64,000 nucleotides of DNA from Bdellovibrio bacteriovorus (GCF_001592735.1 NZ_LUKE01000001.1:1935184-1999183); one strand, 5' to 3'; counted from the first letter of the stretch, positions 43,982-53,851 are shown. Numbers and translations are program-made. Notes: generated by a model from the letters alone, not told the origin.

Positions 43982-44506
43982 ATGAGCACTTTTAAAATCG
44001 ACCCCGCCCACTCAAGCGCAAACTTTTCAATTAAACATATGATGATCGCTAAGGTCCATGGCAGTTTTGATAAGCTCAGTGGAACTTTGTCTTACGATCC
44101 TCAAAACGTGGCAAAATCCTCGATCGAAGTTTCTATTGAAGCGGCCAGTGTGAATACTCGTGAGGCTCAAAGGGATGCACATTTAAAAAGTGCTGACTTT
44201 TTTGACGTAGAAAAGTATCCCGCTCTGACATTTAAATCTACCAAAGTGGAAGAAGACGGGGACTCCCTGAAAGTGACAGGCGATTTGACGATCCACGGGG
44301 TGACGAATTCAGTGGTTTTAGATGTGGAGCGCCCTTCGGCAGAAATGAAGGACCCTTGGGGCAATGTTAAAATCGGATCTTCAGGCTCAACCAAAATAAA
44401 AAGAAAAGATTATGGTCTTAATTGGAATGCGGCTTTAGAGGCCGGTGGCATTTTGGTCGGTGATGACGTACAAATCACTTTAGACATTCAGTTTGTGAAA
44501 GCTTAA
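43982..44506 (+). CDS. YceI-family protein
   Basis: The 174-residue protein matches the YceI lipocalin-like barrel: FKIDPAHSSANFSIKHMMIAKVHGSF, in part, VNTREAQRDAHLKSADFFDVEKYP, and LTIHGVTNSVVLDV. No signal peptide is seen, unlike periplasmic E. coli YceI, so it may be cytoplasmic. The family binds polyisoprenoids. AGGAG lies upstream of ATG 43982. It converges with the DUF1513-like gene; a CGCGACC/GGTCGCG stem lies at 44524-44545. Confidence 0.9.
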   Translation: MSTFKIDPAHSSANFSIKHMMIAKVHGSFDKLSGTLSYDPQNVAKSSIEVSIEAASVNTREAQRDAHLKSADFFDVEKYPALTFKSTKVEEDGDSLKVTGDLTIHGVTNSVVLDVERPSAEMKDPWGNVKIGSSGSTKIKRKDYGLNWNAALEAGGILVGDDVQITLDIQFVKA

Positions 44507-44511
44507 TGAAG

Positions 44512-45603
44512 CTATTCTTGAATCGCGACCTCTAACGGGGTCGCGTGTTCGGCATAAAATTTTCTCGGATCATCCAAAGCGGCGTCAGAACCGCTGACGT
44601 TTTTTAAATTATAAGCTTTCTGCATGCCTTCACCGCCGTAGGTTCCGACGGAAATCATAAGAAGCTCTGGATTTTCTAATGGCGAGGCTAAAATCGAAGC
44701 GGGCTTCGTCGCCGCGAAGGTCTTAGCAATTGCCAAAGTCTTTTGTTCTAAGACCACAATCAGGTCCTTGGTGGGCACGGTAAGCCAGATCTTTTCATTC
44801 ATCACGTCTTGATAAGCATTTAGAATCTCTCCTGCATATTGAGGATTCTTGCTTGGCCAATCGGCAATTTTAATGGCTTCATCTTTGCGATTAAACATTG
44901 CAAACGAAGAAGGGCCGTAAAGATAAATCAGCTTTTCACTTTGGGAAAAATGTTTAACCGTCAGGCCCTCAGAAAAAGAAATGCTTTTAACGATCTTGCC
45001 GTCTTCTTCGGAAAGCCACAGCAATTGCCCTTTTTCCTGCTCACTGCCCGCATTTATCAAAATCAGATTTTTGGAATTCGTCAGATCATATTGCAAGTCG
45101 TGGGGATTAAGGCCTTCGGTTTTAACTTGCTTCGCTAAGGCATTTGTTTCGGTATCGTAAATAAGAAGAAAGCCTTCGGCCGTTTTTTTATCTTGAGCGG
45201 CAATAAATAGACGATCGCCTTGCGTTGAAAAAATCCCGTGGCCGCTAAATACCAAGCCCTCGGGGGCCTTGATAGCTTCGACCGTGTTTTTTATGCGGGC
45301 GTCGATGATAGCCATGGAATCCCCCAAGTTTTCAACAGCGGCTAGTTGCCAAGGCAATGCATTATTGTGCGAAAACGTATGAACGGAAAATGGGACTGGC
45401 CAGCGGCGAATGATATGGCCGTTATCGGCCACCAAGGTGGCTTTTCCTTTGGTCTTTGGCGTTTTGTATTCACCCACCAGATAGGCAGGATTTAATTTTT
45501 TAGATTTACTGTAAGGGCCGTAATAGACAAAACCTACTACTGCCAAAAAAATAATGCCGCCTAAAAACTGTTTTGATGAAAATCCCAACATGTCTGAAAG
45601 CAT
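44512..45603 (-). CDS. DUF1513-like beta-propeller protein
   Basis: The 363-residue protein has an N-terminal membrane anchor or signal (about 10-28) and then a repeat of strands with SGHGIFSTQGDRLFIAAQD, FLLIYDTE and LNPHDLQYD. The pattern GHG-FS-DG followed by a PHDL/PHE motif is what I recall of DUF1513 periplasmic propellers, often found near iron- or thiol-related genes. No such genes lie beside it here. Function is uncertain. Confidence 0.75.
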   Translation of the reverse strand: MLSDMLGFSSKQFLGGIIFLAVVGFVYYGPYSKSKKLNPAYLVGEYKTPKTKGKATLVADNGHIIRRWPVPFSVHTFSHNNALPWQLAAVENLGDSMAIIDARIKNTVEAIKAPEGLVFSGHGIFSTQGDRLFIAAQDKKTAEGFLLIYDTETNALAKQVKTEGLNPHDLQYDLTNSKNLILINAGSEQEKGQLLWLSEEDGKIVKSISFSEGLTVKHFSQSEKLIYLYGPSSFAMFNRKDEAIKIADWPSKNPQYAGEILNAYQDVMNEKIWLTVPTKDLIVVLEQKTLAIAKTFAATKPASILASPLENPELLMISVGTYGGEGMQKAYNLKNVSGSDAALDDPRKFYAEHATPLEVAIQE

Positions 45604-45682
45604 AGCATGCTTTCAGAGAGCTCCAACAGGATTCACCCTATTGAAGCGTCTCATTGGACTAAGGATTAGACTCAGGGTTTGA

Positions 45683-48600
45683 CTAAGGAACTTTGGCCGT
45701 CGCAGAGACGCTGTTAAGCTCACAACTTTGTGTGAATGCCGCGTTGGTGTTAAGGAAAGCTTTAAACTTAAAGCTTCCCGAACCCAAAGCCTGCAATCTT
45801 GAAAGAGTATAATCACTCAAAGGATTTGAGTTCCCCGTTCCTTCGGTGGTCGTCTCCCACGCTCCACCTACGGTATCATAATACTTCCAGGTGCTTCCTC
45901 CATTGGTGGAAACTTGATAGGTCGTACAAGAATTAGGATCAACACGAGTGAGTGATTGCAGTTCGGTGTACGTGAAGGCGTTGTTATTAACCACACTGGG
46001 GGCACCTCCATAGTACCTTCCGGAAGGCCCTATAGACATGGCGGTGATTTCGGGCAAGCAAGGACCACTGTTACATGCCGTGCTGTTGTCATCAGAATCC
46101 ATGAAGGCGCGATACTGAAAGTAGCGATTGTTCGCCGGCCGTGCTGCGGTCGGGTAAAAGCTGGTGGACCAGTCGTAAACCATGTTGGTTGTTTTGACCG
46201 AACCATTTGGATTTTGCGATGAATCTAATGACGAGTTATTTTGCAGCTCTGAAAAGAAACTGCCAGAAGTACCGTCTGCGCCAAACCATTCGGCGGCAAA
46301 GCTGTCAGAAAGATCTAAGTTATTAGCCACGCCGTCGCCGTCACAGTCGTTGCTCGATCCGCCGGTGTTGATGGATTTACAATTACAAGCGATGTCGATA
46401 CATGTTCTGACTTGATAGCGAATGCGGTTGGCTCCACGACGATACACTTGCTGAATTTCGTCGGCGGTGAGGCCTCGTTTCCACAACGCAAGTTCATCCA
46501 TGGCCCCCGAATAGAAATTGCCGGTGCCCGCCGGAATACTTCCCACCCGAATCGGTACCGATGCGCTAAGGCTTGTCGAGTTTGCGACGTTGGCATCGGA
46601 GGCGCTCTTGGCTTCGACCCCATTAAGGTACAATATTGCTTTGTTGCCACTAATGGTTAAAGCCACGTGAACAAGCTCATCTGCTTTGACGGTGACATCT
46701 GGGATTAGTTCTTTTTGGGTCCCTGAAGCCCCAGAACTGTCCATGTAAAATGCTGAGATTTTTTGTTGAGATCGTCCGATAGCAAGCCCAAATACAGTTC
46801 CCGTACCATTTTTTGTTCCGCTGATAATCCGGCGATCGTCGACGGACGAGGCGCCCACTTCGGCAGGTGTTAACCACGCAGAGATAGTTAGGCCCGTCGT
46901 GGTCGCGGAAGGGAAAACGGTGCTGCCAATGCCTAAACGAACATGGGTGCTGCCATTGAAAGTAACACCGCGGACGAAATTACTGCGAGCGTTGAGGGGT
47001 AAATTACCACTGCCGTTGTTCCCACTTCCAGTACTGTCATAATAATCGGCGGCCCCGGCGTATTGATCTAAAGATGTTTCGTTAAAATGATATAAGGCTA
47101 CGAGATCTGTCATGAGTGCGGGCGCAATTGTTTCATTCGTCGCCGAAAGTTCCTTTAAAAATGGCAACGGTGTGCTTGGTGTCATGGTAGTCCAAGGAGC
47201 ACTTGTTCCCATGTCGACCACCGGTGATGTGTAAAGACCGTTGTAACGCGAACGTTGACGGGCATAAATCACATTCACCTCATTCGAGCTTAGAGGAGTG
47301 CTAAATATCGCAAGTTCATCGACCGATTGAGCCATGGTTGTCGCATTGATGCGACCCACATCAATCGCACTTAAGCTGGATGAAGCGGTCGCGGTCCCTG
47401 CAAGAACACCATTGATGTACAAGGCTTGGCTTGTGCCATTTTGAACGGCAACAAGGTGAGTCCATAAGCCCGCAGAAGCTTTCACCGTGGTGGTGACGCT
47501 GCCAAAGGCCCAATATAAATTTCCAGAGCTATCAATGAAAATGGCCGGGTTTGCGGCACCGGATTGTCCCACGGGACCGCCACCGGCAACCAATGTTGTG
47601 GGATTCACCCACACGGAAATGGCATAGCTTGAATAACTCGCGGCTAAAGTTCCGTGGGCGTAATGTCCAGACGGAAAGCCTGCCGCGCCCGAGCCGCTTT
47701 TGATCGCGGCCGGATTCGTAATCGCATTTGCTGTATGGGTTAGGGTGACGTTCGAACTCGAAGAATCATTCCAGTTGCCATCAAATTTCCAATAGCCCAC
47801 CAGATAAGAATATTTTGGTGTCCAAGAAGCGGCGTGAATCATGTTGGTTGCGGTGCTGGGATTCAATGTCAAGCTTGTCCCATTGTGCGTGACCCCTGAA
47901 AGAGTGCCCGCATTAAATTCTGTCGCATTGTTGTGAACAGAATCCACCTGACTTAAAGTCACCGAACCCGTCGCGAAATTTAAGAATGATCCCAAAGTGT
48001 AATCGCCTACATTTTGAAAATCCCAAATTCGTGTATCGGGGTCATCGTTGGTGATGGTGGCGGTTGCCGTTAAAGTTGAACCTGCCGGCGTAGACCCGGT
48101 GAGATTGCTTAACGTCATCGTGAAGGTTTCATTGCTTTCAAATGTGGTATCACGAGTAATAGGGACGGTGAGCGTGGTTTGTGTCTGACCGGCAGCGATG
48201 CTGGCAGAGCCCGAAGTCGCCGTGTAATCAGAACCGGCAGTTGCCGTGCCGTTACTAGTTGCATAATCAAAAGTGACGTTGACCCCAGAAATAGCACTTA
48301 AAGTGACCGTAAAGATCGCGTTGGTTGTTCCCGCACCAGATCCTTCGACCAGCGAGATGTCAGAGATCGTGACCGTCGGGGCTGCATCATCATTTTGAAT
48401 TGTGCCGGTGGCTGAAAGTGTTGAGCCTGCGACGGTATAACCTGTTCCTGCACTTAACGTGACCGTAAAACTTTTATTATTTTCATAGCGAGTGTTACCA
48501 ATGATCTGAACGGTGATCGTGGTGGTCGTAGATCCCGCGATGATGGTTTTTGATCCACTGGTGGTGGTGTAATCAAAACCACTCGCGGCGGTTCCGTCAC

Positions 48601-49831
48601 TGGTTGCATAGTTAAAACTGATAGGGAGTGCAGAGGCCGCACTTGCCGTGACCGTGAACGTCATATTTGTCGTGCCAGAGTTTCCTTCGCTGGCGCTGGC
48701 ATTGGCAATGGAAATAGTCGGTGCAGCATCATCGTTTAAGATCGTGCCGGTGGCGATAAGGGTCGAGCCGGAGACAAGATAGCCGGAGCCTCCAGAAAGT
48801 CTTAAGGTGAACGTTTTATTATCTTCATAAATGGAGTTTGGTAAAACCGGAACGCTGACGGTGGTTGAAGTAGATCCTGCAGTGATGGTGGCGGTTCCGG
48901 AAGTCGTTGTATAATCCGTGCCGGCAATCGCGGTGCCATCTTGAGTGGTGTAGTTGACCGTCACGTTTTGCGCAGAAACACTGGCCATCGTGATCGTGAA
49001 AACAGCATTCGTAGATCCCCCACCTGTACCTTCGTTCATACTGATGTCGGCCACCGATAAAGTGGATTGGGATTCGTCGTCTTCGATGGTGCCAATGGCG
49101 GTCAATCGCGAGCCGGCGACGGTATAACCGGAGCCCCCAGAAAGGACGACTGAAAAATTCTTATTTGCTTCGTAAATAGAATCACGAATAACGGGCACAG
49201 TGATAGTTCCCGTTAAAGAGCCAGCGGGGATCGTGAGCGTTCCGGAGACCGCATTATAGTCATTGCCACTGATAGCAGTCCCATCAGTAGTAGTGTAATT
49301 CACGACTATGTTAGAGGCTGAAGGATTGCTGGCTGTTACGGTAAAGATGGCGTCGGTGGTTCCTGCCCCATTTCCCTCGGCGACAGAGATATCTGCAACA
49401 GAAATGAGCGGCGCACTTTCATTGTCGATGATGGTAACTTGAATGTTGATGCTGTTGGCAAAAACCAAGCTTGAGCCTGATATCGTGAGGAGATAATTGC
49501 GATGGCCGTCAGTCACGTTGTTGTCGATAGAGTCAAGAGTGATCAGGGCCGAAGATTGACCTTCACTCATTCCAACGATGCCATTCGTCGTGGTAAACTG
49601 TCCATTGGGAGCAGAAACACTCCAGTCTAAAGTCGTTGAGCGAGATACGCCGTGGTCAAGAACAATAAGAAGGCTGTGAGACGCGCCTTCTGTGATGGAA
49701 ATGCTTAATGCTGCCGTGGAAAGGGTGGAGCGGTCTAAAGCGCTGTTAACGTAACCGACCACGCCGCCTCCGGTATCGCGGCAGCCCACTAAAAATATTA
49801 TTGTCACCAGGACGTACCAGATTTTTGCCAT
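45683..49831 (-). CDS. Giant lipoprotein with Calx-beta repeats and LamG-like domains
   Basis: The 1382-residue protein has a lipobox (FLVGCRD). A degenerate Calx-beta unit (about 43-137) is followed by four clear units of about 110 residues (about 141-590), each with NYTT or NYAT, DGTA, DY, a TIPAG or TIIAG turn and an ATGTI or GTIEDDE end. Two LamG/concanavalin-type domains follow (about 690-850 and 950-1130), then a thrombospondin-3-like calcium site (DCDGDGVANN). The C-terminus is rich in Cys and Trp. Calx-beta and the DxD loop bind calcium. A surface adhesin role is inferred. It directly follows the barrel gene, so the two may act together. Confidence 0.9.
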   Translation of the reverse strand: MAKIWYVLVTIIFLVGCRDTGGGVVGYVNSALDRSTLSTAALSISITEGASHSLLIVLDHGVSRSTTLDWSVSAPNGQFTTTNGIVGMSEGQSSALITLDSIDNNVTDGHRNYLLTISGSSLVFANSINIQVTIIDNESAPLISVADISVAEGNGAGTTDAIFTVTASNPSASNIVVNYTTTDGTAISGNDYNAVSGTLTIPAGSLTGTITVPVIRDSIYEANKNFSVVLSGGSGYTVAGSRLTAIGTIEDDESQSTLSVADISMNEGTGGGSTNAVFTITMASVSAQNVTVNYTTQDGTAIAGTDYTTTSGTATITAGSTSTTVSVPVLPNSIYEDNKTFTLRLSGGSGYLVSGSTLIATGTILNDDAAPTISIANASASEGNSGTTNMTFTVTASAASALPISFNYATSDGTAASGFDYTTTSGSKTIIAGSTTTTITVQIIGNTRYENNKSFTVTLSAGTGYTVAGSTLSATGTIQNDDAAPTVTISDISLVEGSGAGTTNAIFTVTLSAISGVNVTFDYATSNGTATAGSDYTATSGSASIAAGQTQTTLTVPITRDTTFESNETFTMTLSNLTGSTPAGSTLTATATITNDDPDTRIWDFQNVGDYTLGSFLNFATGSVTLSQVDSVHNNATEFNAGTLSGVTHNGTSLTLNPSTATNMIHAASWTPKYSYLVGYWKFDGNWNDSSSSNVTLTHTANAITNPAAIKSGSGAAGFPSGHYAHGTLAASYSSYAISVWVNPTTLVAGGGPVGQSGAANPAIFIDSSGNLYWAFGSVTTTVKASAGLWTHLVAVQNGTSQALYINGVLAGTATASSSLSAIDVGRINATTMAQSVDELAIFSTPLSSNEVNVIYARQRSRYNGLYTSPVVDMGTSAPWTTMTPSTPLPFLKELSATNETIAPALMTDLVALYHFNETSLDQYAGAADYYDSTGSGNNGSGNLPLNARSNFVRGVTFNGSTHVRLGIGSTVFPSATTTGLTISAWLTPAEVGASSVDDRRIISGTKNGTGTVFGLAIGRSQQKISAFYMDSSGASGTQKELIPDVTVKADELVHVALTISGNKAILYLNGVEAKSASDANVANSTSLSASVPIRVGSIPAGTGNFYSGAMDELALWKRGLTADEIQQVYRRGANRIRYQVRTCIDIACNCKSINTGGSSNDCDGDGVANNLDLSDSFAAEWFGADGTSGSFFSELQNNSSLDSSQNPNGSVKTTNMVYDWSTSFYPTAARPANNRYFQYRAFMDSDDNSTACNSGPCLPEITAMSIGPSGRYYGGAPSVVNNNAFTYTELQSLTRVDPNSCTTYQVSTNGGSTWKYYDTVGGAWETTTEGTGNSNPLSDYTLSRLQALGSGSFKFKAFLNTNAAFTQSCELNSVSATAKVP

Positions 49832-50893
49832 TTAGAACTCCATCCCAAGTCTTAAATCAAAGTTGGTGAAGAAAAGACTTTGTCGTCCCGACACCTCCGC
49901 CGTAGAGGGTGTTTGATATTTAAAATCAAAATCATGATACTGACCGTACCAATAGACGCCGATGAATGTATTTTCGCTAAGTTGATAAGCCGTTCCCAAG
50001 GAGCCATCAAATGACACCGTGGGGCTGACTTTAAAATTCGTGCCTTCGTTGTTAGAGGCGGCAATCGGGTACTGGTAACGCATCAACCATTCAAGACGCA
50101 GACGCTTTTTAAGCTGCTTTTTATATTCAAACCCCAGAGAAAGATTTGTCATCGAAGTTTCGACCATTGAAACTTCGTTCGCGCCGTCGACGTGAAGAAA
50201 TGGCATTTGGTGTTGTTGTAAACCTAAGCGCCAAGTCCATTCGCTGTGTTTTACTTTCTCCACCGGGCGATAAAGAGCTTCTGCCGACATGGTCAGCCAG
50301 TTGTACTCACCATCATTCACAGTGATGCTTTCTGAAGACTTTGCTTCGCCCGGAGTATTTTTAAATCCTAATTCAAGGCCTGCGTTATCGCTGACATAAA
50401 AACCCGCACGCAGCATCGTCGATGGGCCTTTGATGCGACCGAATTCAAGTTCAGAAAACCCTTCCACGGTTTGAGAAGAGCTTGTGTAGTTCACACCCAG
50501 TCCCGCCCACGCCCAAAAATCAATCTTAGGTAAAAGAAGTTTTGTTTCTTCTTCTTTTGAGGTTTTTAAAGTCTCGGGATTTTTTTCGGGAATGACTTGC
50601 GGGGCCATTTCAATTTGAACTGTGGAAACTTTCGCTGGGGAGGTTTCGGCCAATGTATTTTGTATTACAGGCTTTAGATTTTCATTGGCAGGTTCGTCAA
50701 CCGTGGTTGGAGCTATTGCGATATTTTCTTCCGCCGATGCGGGGAGATGATCGCGAGACGTTGCGATTGATTTTCTTGAATTTGGGGATTCTTGCGAGTG
50801 GGATAAGAAAAAATATGAGCTGGCTGCGAGGCTTAGCCCCGCTAATAAAAATCCTATTCGAATTTTTAATGAACCAGCCGTTGTCTCAGACAT
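49832..50893 (-). CDS. Outer-membrane barrel partner of the Calx-beta lipoprotein
   Basis: The 353-residue protein has an N-terminal hydrophobic segment (about 12-30), a Pro/Glu/Thr/Ser-rich linker of about 90 residues, and from about 125 a beta-barrel region with alternating strands (FWAWAGLGVNYTSSS, EYNWLTMSAEALYR, FTNFDLRLGMEF). The C-terminal Phe fits a BAM recognition signal. A hydrophobic start plus long linker before a barrel is unusual. Its stop is directly before the giant lipoprotein's start, so the two genes are co-transcribed and coupled. Confidence 0.82.
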   Translation of the reverse strand: MSETTAGSLKIRIGFLLAGLSLAASSYFFLSHSQESPNSRKSIATSRDHLPASAEENIAIAPTTVDEPANENLKPVIQNTLAETSPAKVSTVQIEMAPQVIPEKNPETLKTSKEEETKLLLPKIDFWAWAGLGVNYTSSSQTVEGFSELEFGRIKGPSTMLRAGFYVSDNAGLELGFKNTPGEAKSSESITVNDGEYNWLTMSAEALYRPVEKVKHSEWTWRLGLQQHQMPFLHVDGANEVSMVETSMTNLSLGFEYKKQLKKRLRLEWLMRYQYPIAASNNEGTNFKVSPTVSFDGSLGTAYQLSENTFIGVYWYGQYHDFDFKYQTPSTAEVSGRQSLFFTNFDLRLGMEF

Positions 50894-51158
50894 TTCCGTA
50901 AAGTTCCTTTAACTGAAATATTCATCGGAAGAGGAACAGCTTTTCTTAATGTTTTCGGCGGCTTATTACTCACTTAAAATTGCTCAAGGTGAGATATGAT
51001 TTAATTTGGAATTATTGGACAAAAATATCACGGCTATCGTCGTACTTTTGGGGCGAATTTCCCGAAAAACACGAGACTAAATTGAAATAGGGTTAAAAAC
51101 TAATTAAAGGCGAATAACTTTAAATTTCTCACTTTAAAACAAGACGTAGAGCGGGGCC

Positions 51159-51512
51159 CTAGACTTTTTTGACGAACTCCGATTTTAAATTCATCGCACC
51201 AAAGCCATCAATCTTGCACGCGATATCATGCCCGTCAGCACCATCCACCAAGCGGATGTTCTTTACCTTCGTGCCCACTTTGACGACGGACGAAGACCCT
51301 TTTACTTTTAAATCTTTGATCACGGTGACTGTGTCGCCATCTTGCAAAACATTTCCGTTGGCATCGCGAATGCGCGTGTCGGCCTCAGTCTCTGTTGTCG
51401 CAGCTGCATTTTGCGGAGTCCATTCGTGGGAGCATTCAGGACAAACCCAAAGATTTCCATCTTGATAAATATTTTCGGATTGGCATTTTGGGCAGTTCGT
51501 TGGTTCGTTCAT
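51159..51512 (-). CDS. YjdM/PhnA-like zinc-ribbon protein
   Basis: The 117-residue protein has an N-terminal zinc ribbon with two C-x2-C pairs (CPKCQ and CPECSHEW) and a C-terminal domain with [28 protein letters not shown], in part, and [15 protein letters not shown]. This matches the YjdM family, once called PhnA. Genuine phosphonoacetate hydrolase activity belongs to a different PhnA; the function of YjdM is not established. It is transcribed alone. Confidence 0.92.
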   Translation of the reverse strand: MNEPTNCPKCQSENIYQDGNLWVCPECSHEWTPQNAAATTETEADTRIRDANGNVLQDGDTVTVIKDLKVKGSSSVVKVGTKVKNIRLVDGADGHDIACKIDGFGAMNLKSEFVKKV

Positions 51513-51556
51513 GACTTAGTTCAATCACACCCAGGAACTTTTGGCCATTAAATTCG

Positions 51557-52687
51557 TTATTGCCGGCCGACTTCGGTGTGTCGCAGATGCGTGCGCACGT
51601 TGACGCGATTTTTTTGTAGGCGTACGGCTTCCACCGCGCGAGCGTATCCAAGATTGAATTGCTTTTGAATGATGTAAGCGAATTTCTCATGAGAGCTGGG
51701 AAATCGATTTATAAAAAGCACACCAAAAAGTCCCGGATCCAGTCCTAACTCGTGAGACCCTGACGTATCAATCCACTTGATGTCATTAAGTCGAGACACT
51801 TCCGTGGTGCGATCTGACTGCGCAAATCCGTAAGTGCTAGAGATCGCGAGGTCTTCAAACCTATTATACAAACCGCCCGGAAAATTCATTAAAACCTCTT
51901 CAGCTAAATGCTGAGCGGTTTCTACGGGAAACAGATCCACGGCTCCACCCCAGTAATAGGAATTTCCAATGCGGGTGGGATTTACATAAAAAGGATCGGT
52001 GATCGAGGCGCGCACGGCCTGGCTTAAGGCCACGTCACTGCGAACTTCAGTTTTGCGATCCACACGCGAATAAGGAAAAGATTTTTTTACCGGTGATTCA
52101 AATCCACGCAGCTCATTGGCCGTTGCGGCATCCGTAAGATAACTTTCTCTGAATAAAGATCCAGTGCCGGTGTCTTTACCTTGATGCTCGGGACCGAACG
52201 AGGCGCGGGCGGCAAGGATTATCAAGCGAGATTTGTTTTTGCTTAAAGGAAACTTTTCTGACGGTAAAAGACCTTGAGCTTCATTGGGAATTTTTAAGAT
52301 ATTCCCTTCAAAAATTTCGGGCAAGTTTTTGGGATTTGCCAAAACGGTTTGCATTTTGTTTTTTAATCCTAAAGCGGACCACGCCCCCAATCTGACAAGC
52401 TTTTGGAAGCGTAAATAGAATTCCTCGGACTTGGCGTACTTTAATGCTTCTTTAGGGGAAGAAAAGGACCCATAAAGGGCCGCCCCCAAAGAGGCTCCGC
52501 AAGCGGCAAGGATTACATCCGGATTATAGCCCGCATCTTTGGCGCCCGCGATCATGCCTAAGGCAACACCTGGCGTGATACCACCTCCGCCAATGACCAA
52601 GGCTTTTTTAAAGGGTTTAGAGGGGCTTGAAAAAGCCGTGCAGCTGACAAACGTAATAAGGCTGATCACTGTCAAAAGTTTATTCAT
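51557..52687 (-). CDS. Secreted patatin-like protein, catalytic Asp replaced
   Basis: The 376-residue protein has a signal peptide (CTAFS), with a Cys that could be a lipobox. The patatin oxyanion loop (VIGGGGITPGVAL) and nucleophile elbow G-A-S-L-G (CGASLGAALYG) are present. The usual D-G-G/A motif that supplies the catalytic Asp reads WGGAVD here, with Trp in the Asp position. The family's lipase dyad is therefore incomplete unless the later Asp substitutes. C-terminal about 90 residues are extra. It may be an altered phospholipase or a non-catalytic binder. Confidence 0.82.
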   Translation of the reverse strand: MNKLLTVISLITFVSCTAFSSPSKPFKKALVIGGGGITPGVALGMIAGAKDAGYNPDVILAACGASLGAALYGSFSSPKEALKYAKSEEFYLRFQKLVRLGAWSALGLKNKMQTVLANPKNLPEIFEGNILKIPNEAQGLLPSEKFPLSKNKSRLIILAARASFGPEHQGKDTGTGSLFRESYLTDAATANELRGFESPVKKSFPYSRVDRKTEVRSDVALSQAVRASITDPFYVNPTRIGNSYYWGGAVDLFPVETAQHLAEEVLMNFPGGLYNRFEDLAISSTYGFAQSDRTTEVSRLNDIKWIDTSGSHELGLDPGLFGVLFINRFPSSHEKFAYIIQKQFNLGYARAVEAVRLQKNRVNVRTHLRHTEVGRQ

Positions 52688-52742
52688 TCAACTGCAATAC
52701 GATGCACGTTAAAGGCATCGTTTCCCTTTGCGAAATGGATAT

Positions 52743-53426
52743 TCAGGATTTAGACCAGCCGCGTGCAGTGAAAGGTTTGTCCGTACCCAAGTAGTCGATC
52801 CCCAAGGCTTTCATCTCCTGATAGGTTTCGGGATCATTCGCGTTCCACGCCGTGACGGTGAATCCTGCCTGATGGCAAGCTTGAACCAACTCTGTATCAA
52901 TCCAATTTACGCTGAGTGAAAGCCCTTGGGCTTTAGCGCTTTTGACAATTTCCACGGGATTCATGGGTAAGCCAAAGAGCAAGCATGTGGTGCGAATATC
53001 GGGGGCGGAATTTTTAAATTCGAAAAGCCAGCGATGATTAAAAGAAATAATAGTGATTTTAGAAACGTCGATGGACGAGCGCAGAACTTGGGCCAGAGCC
53101 TGGTAATTCCCTGGGGACTTCAGTTCGATTTGTAATTCCATCGAGGTGTTTTTGAAAATTTCCAGAACTTGTTCTAGGCGCGGTAAAGGGTCGCCTTCAT
53201 GAGTTTCTATTTTGCAGAGTTCTGCCCAGGATTTTGAAGATAAATGTCCTGTGCCTTTCGTAGTGCGTTCCAAGGTGTCATCGTGATGAACCACCCAAAC
53301 TCCATCTGCACTTTCGTGAATATCAAATTCAACAGCGGGGATGCCAGCTTCGATCAGGTGAGAAAAAGAACGTAACGTATTTTCTGGAGCTTTATCCCGT
53401 GCCCCGCGGTGGCCCATTAATTTCAT
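52743..53426 (-). CDS. Glycerophosphodiester phosphodiesterase
   Basis: The 227-residue cytoplasmic enzyme has the GDPD core: GHRGARDKAPENT (His, Arg, Glu), EFDIHESADGVWVVHHDD (metal ligands and His) and ELKSPGNY. I use ATG 53426 (MKLMGHRG); an ATG 9 nt upstream lies inside an 11-bp stem. The family hydrolyses glycerophosphodiesters to glycerol-3-phosphate and an alcohol, often in phospholipid turnover or prey-derived lipid use. Length matches UgpQ. Confidence 0.92.
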   Translation of the reverse strand: MKLMGHRGARDKAPENTLRSFSHLIEAGIPAVEFDIHESADGVWVVHHDDTLERTTKGTGHLSSKSWAELCKIETHEGDPLPRLEQVLEIFKNTSMELQIELKSPGNYQALAQVLRSSIDVSKITIISFNHRWLFEFKNSAPDIRTTCLLFGLPMNPVEIVKSAKAQGLSLSVNWIDTELVQACHQAGFTVTAWNANDPETYQEMKALGIDYLGTDKPFTARGWSKS

Positions 53427-53455
53427 AGGCGCCATTAAAGCAAAAATGGCGCCTA
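53426..53455. repeat. Perfect 11-bp inverted repeat in the gap upstream of the GDPD gene
   Basis: TAGGCGCCATT (53426-53436) pairs with AATGGCGCCTA (53445-53455), with an 8-nt loop. It lies in the short gap between two same-strand genes and overlaps possible GDPD starts. No T-run follows, so RNA processing, translation control or a weak attenuator are the options. Confidence 0.65.
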
Positions 53456-53464
53456 GGATTCAAG

Positions 53465-53851
53465 CTAGTTTCTTACGTATTCCACAAATTTGCAGTTGCG
53501 AACATTTTCTGTTTTTACCTTGGCTGTATAGTTTTGACTTAAGATAACGCGCACGTCCGCTTGGCAGCGATAAAGGTCACAAGAGCCTGCATCGTTGCGG
53601 GGATCAAAAGAGCAGTTTTCATAGCTTTCAAAATCATTAGCCAAGTAAGTGATCTCAGTCACTCGGTTGCCATTGCTGATCACGGCCTGCAATACAAGTC
53701 GGTCGATGCTAAAAGGAAGTTCTTGAAGATCTGAAGTCGAAGCTGCAATCGCTGACTTTCCAAGTTGAGCCACTTGCTCTTCAGAAGTAGCAGCAGCAAA
53801 GGAAGTTAAAGACACCAGAGACAATAACGCAGAAAAAAGAATGGCTTTCAT
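53465..53851 (-). CDS. Secreted Cys-rich small protein
   Basis: The 128-residue protein has a signal peptide (TSFAA-ATS). The mature part has five Cys, including SFDPRNDAGSCDLYRCQ and ENVRNCKF, which could form two disulfides. I do not recognise a family. It lies upstream of the GDPD gene on the same strand. Confidence 0.75.
   Translation of the reverse strand: MKAILFSALLSLVSLTSFAAATSEEQVAQLGKSAIAASTSDLQELPFSIDRLVLQAVISNGNRVTEITYLANDFESYENCSFDPRNDAGSCDLYRCQADVRVILSQNYTAKVKTENVRNCKFVEYVRN

Noticed and set aside
48000-49450. Tandem DNA repeats on the Calx-beta gene read as CRISPR or satellite
   Set aside because: The repeats are about 330 bp protein-domain units with diverged sequence, not direct repeats with spacers.
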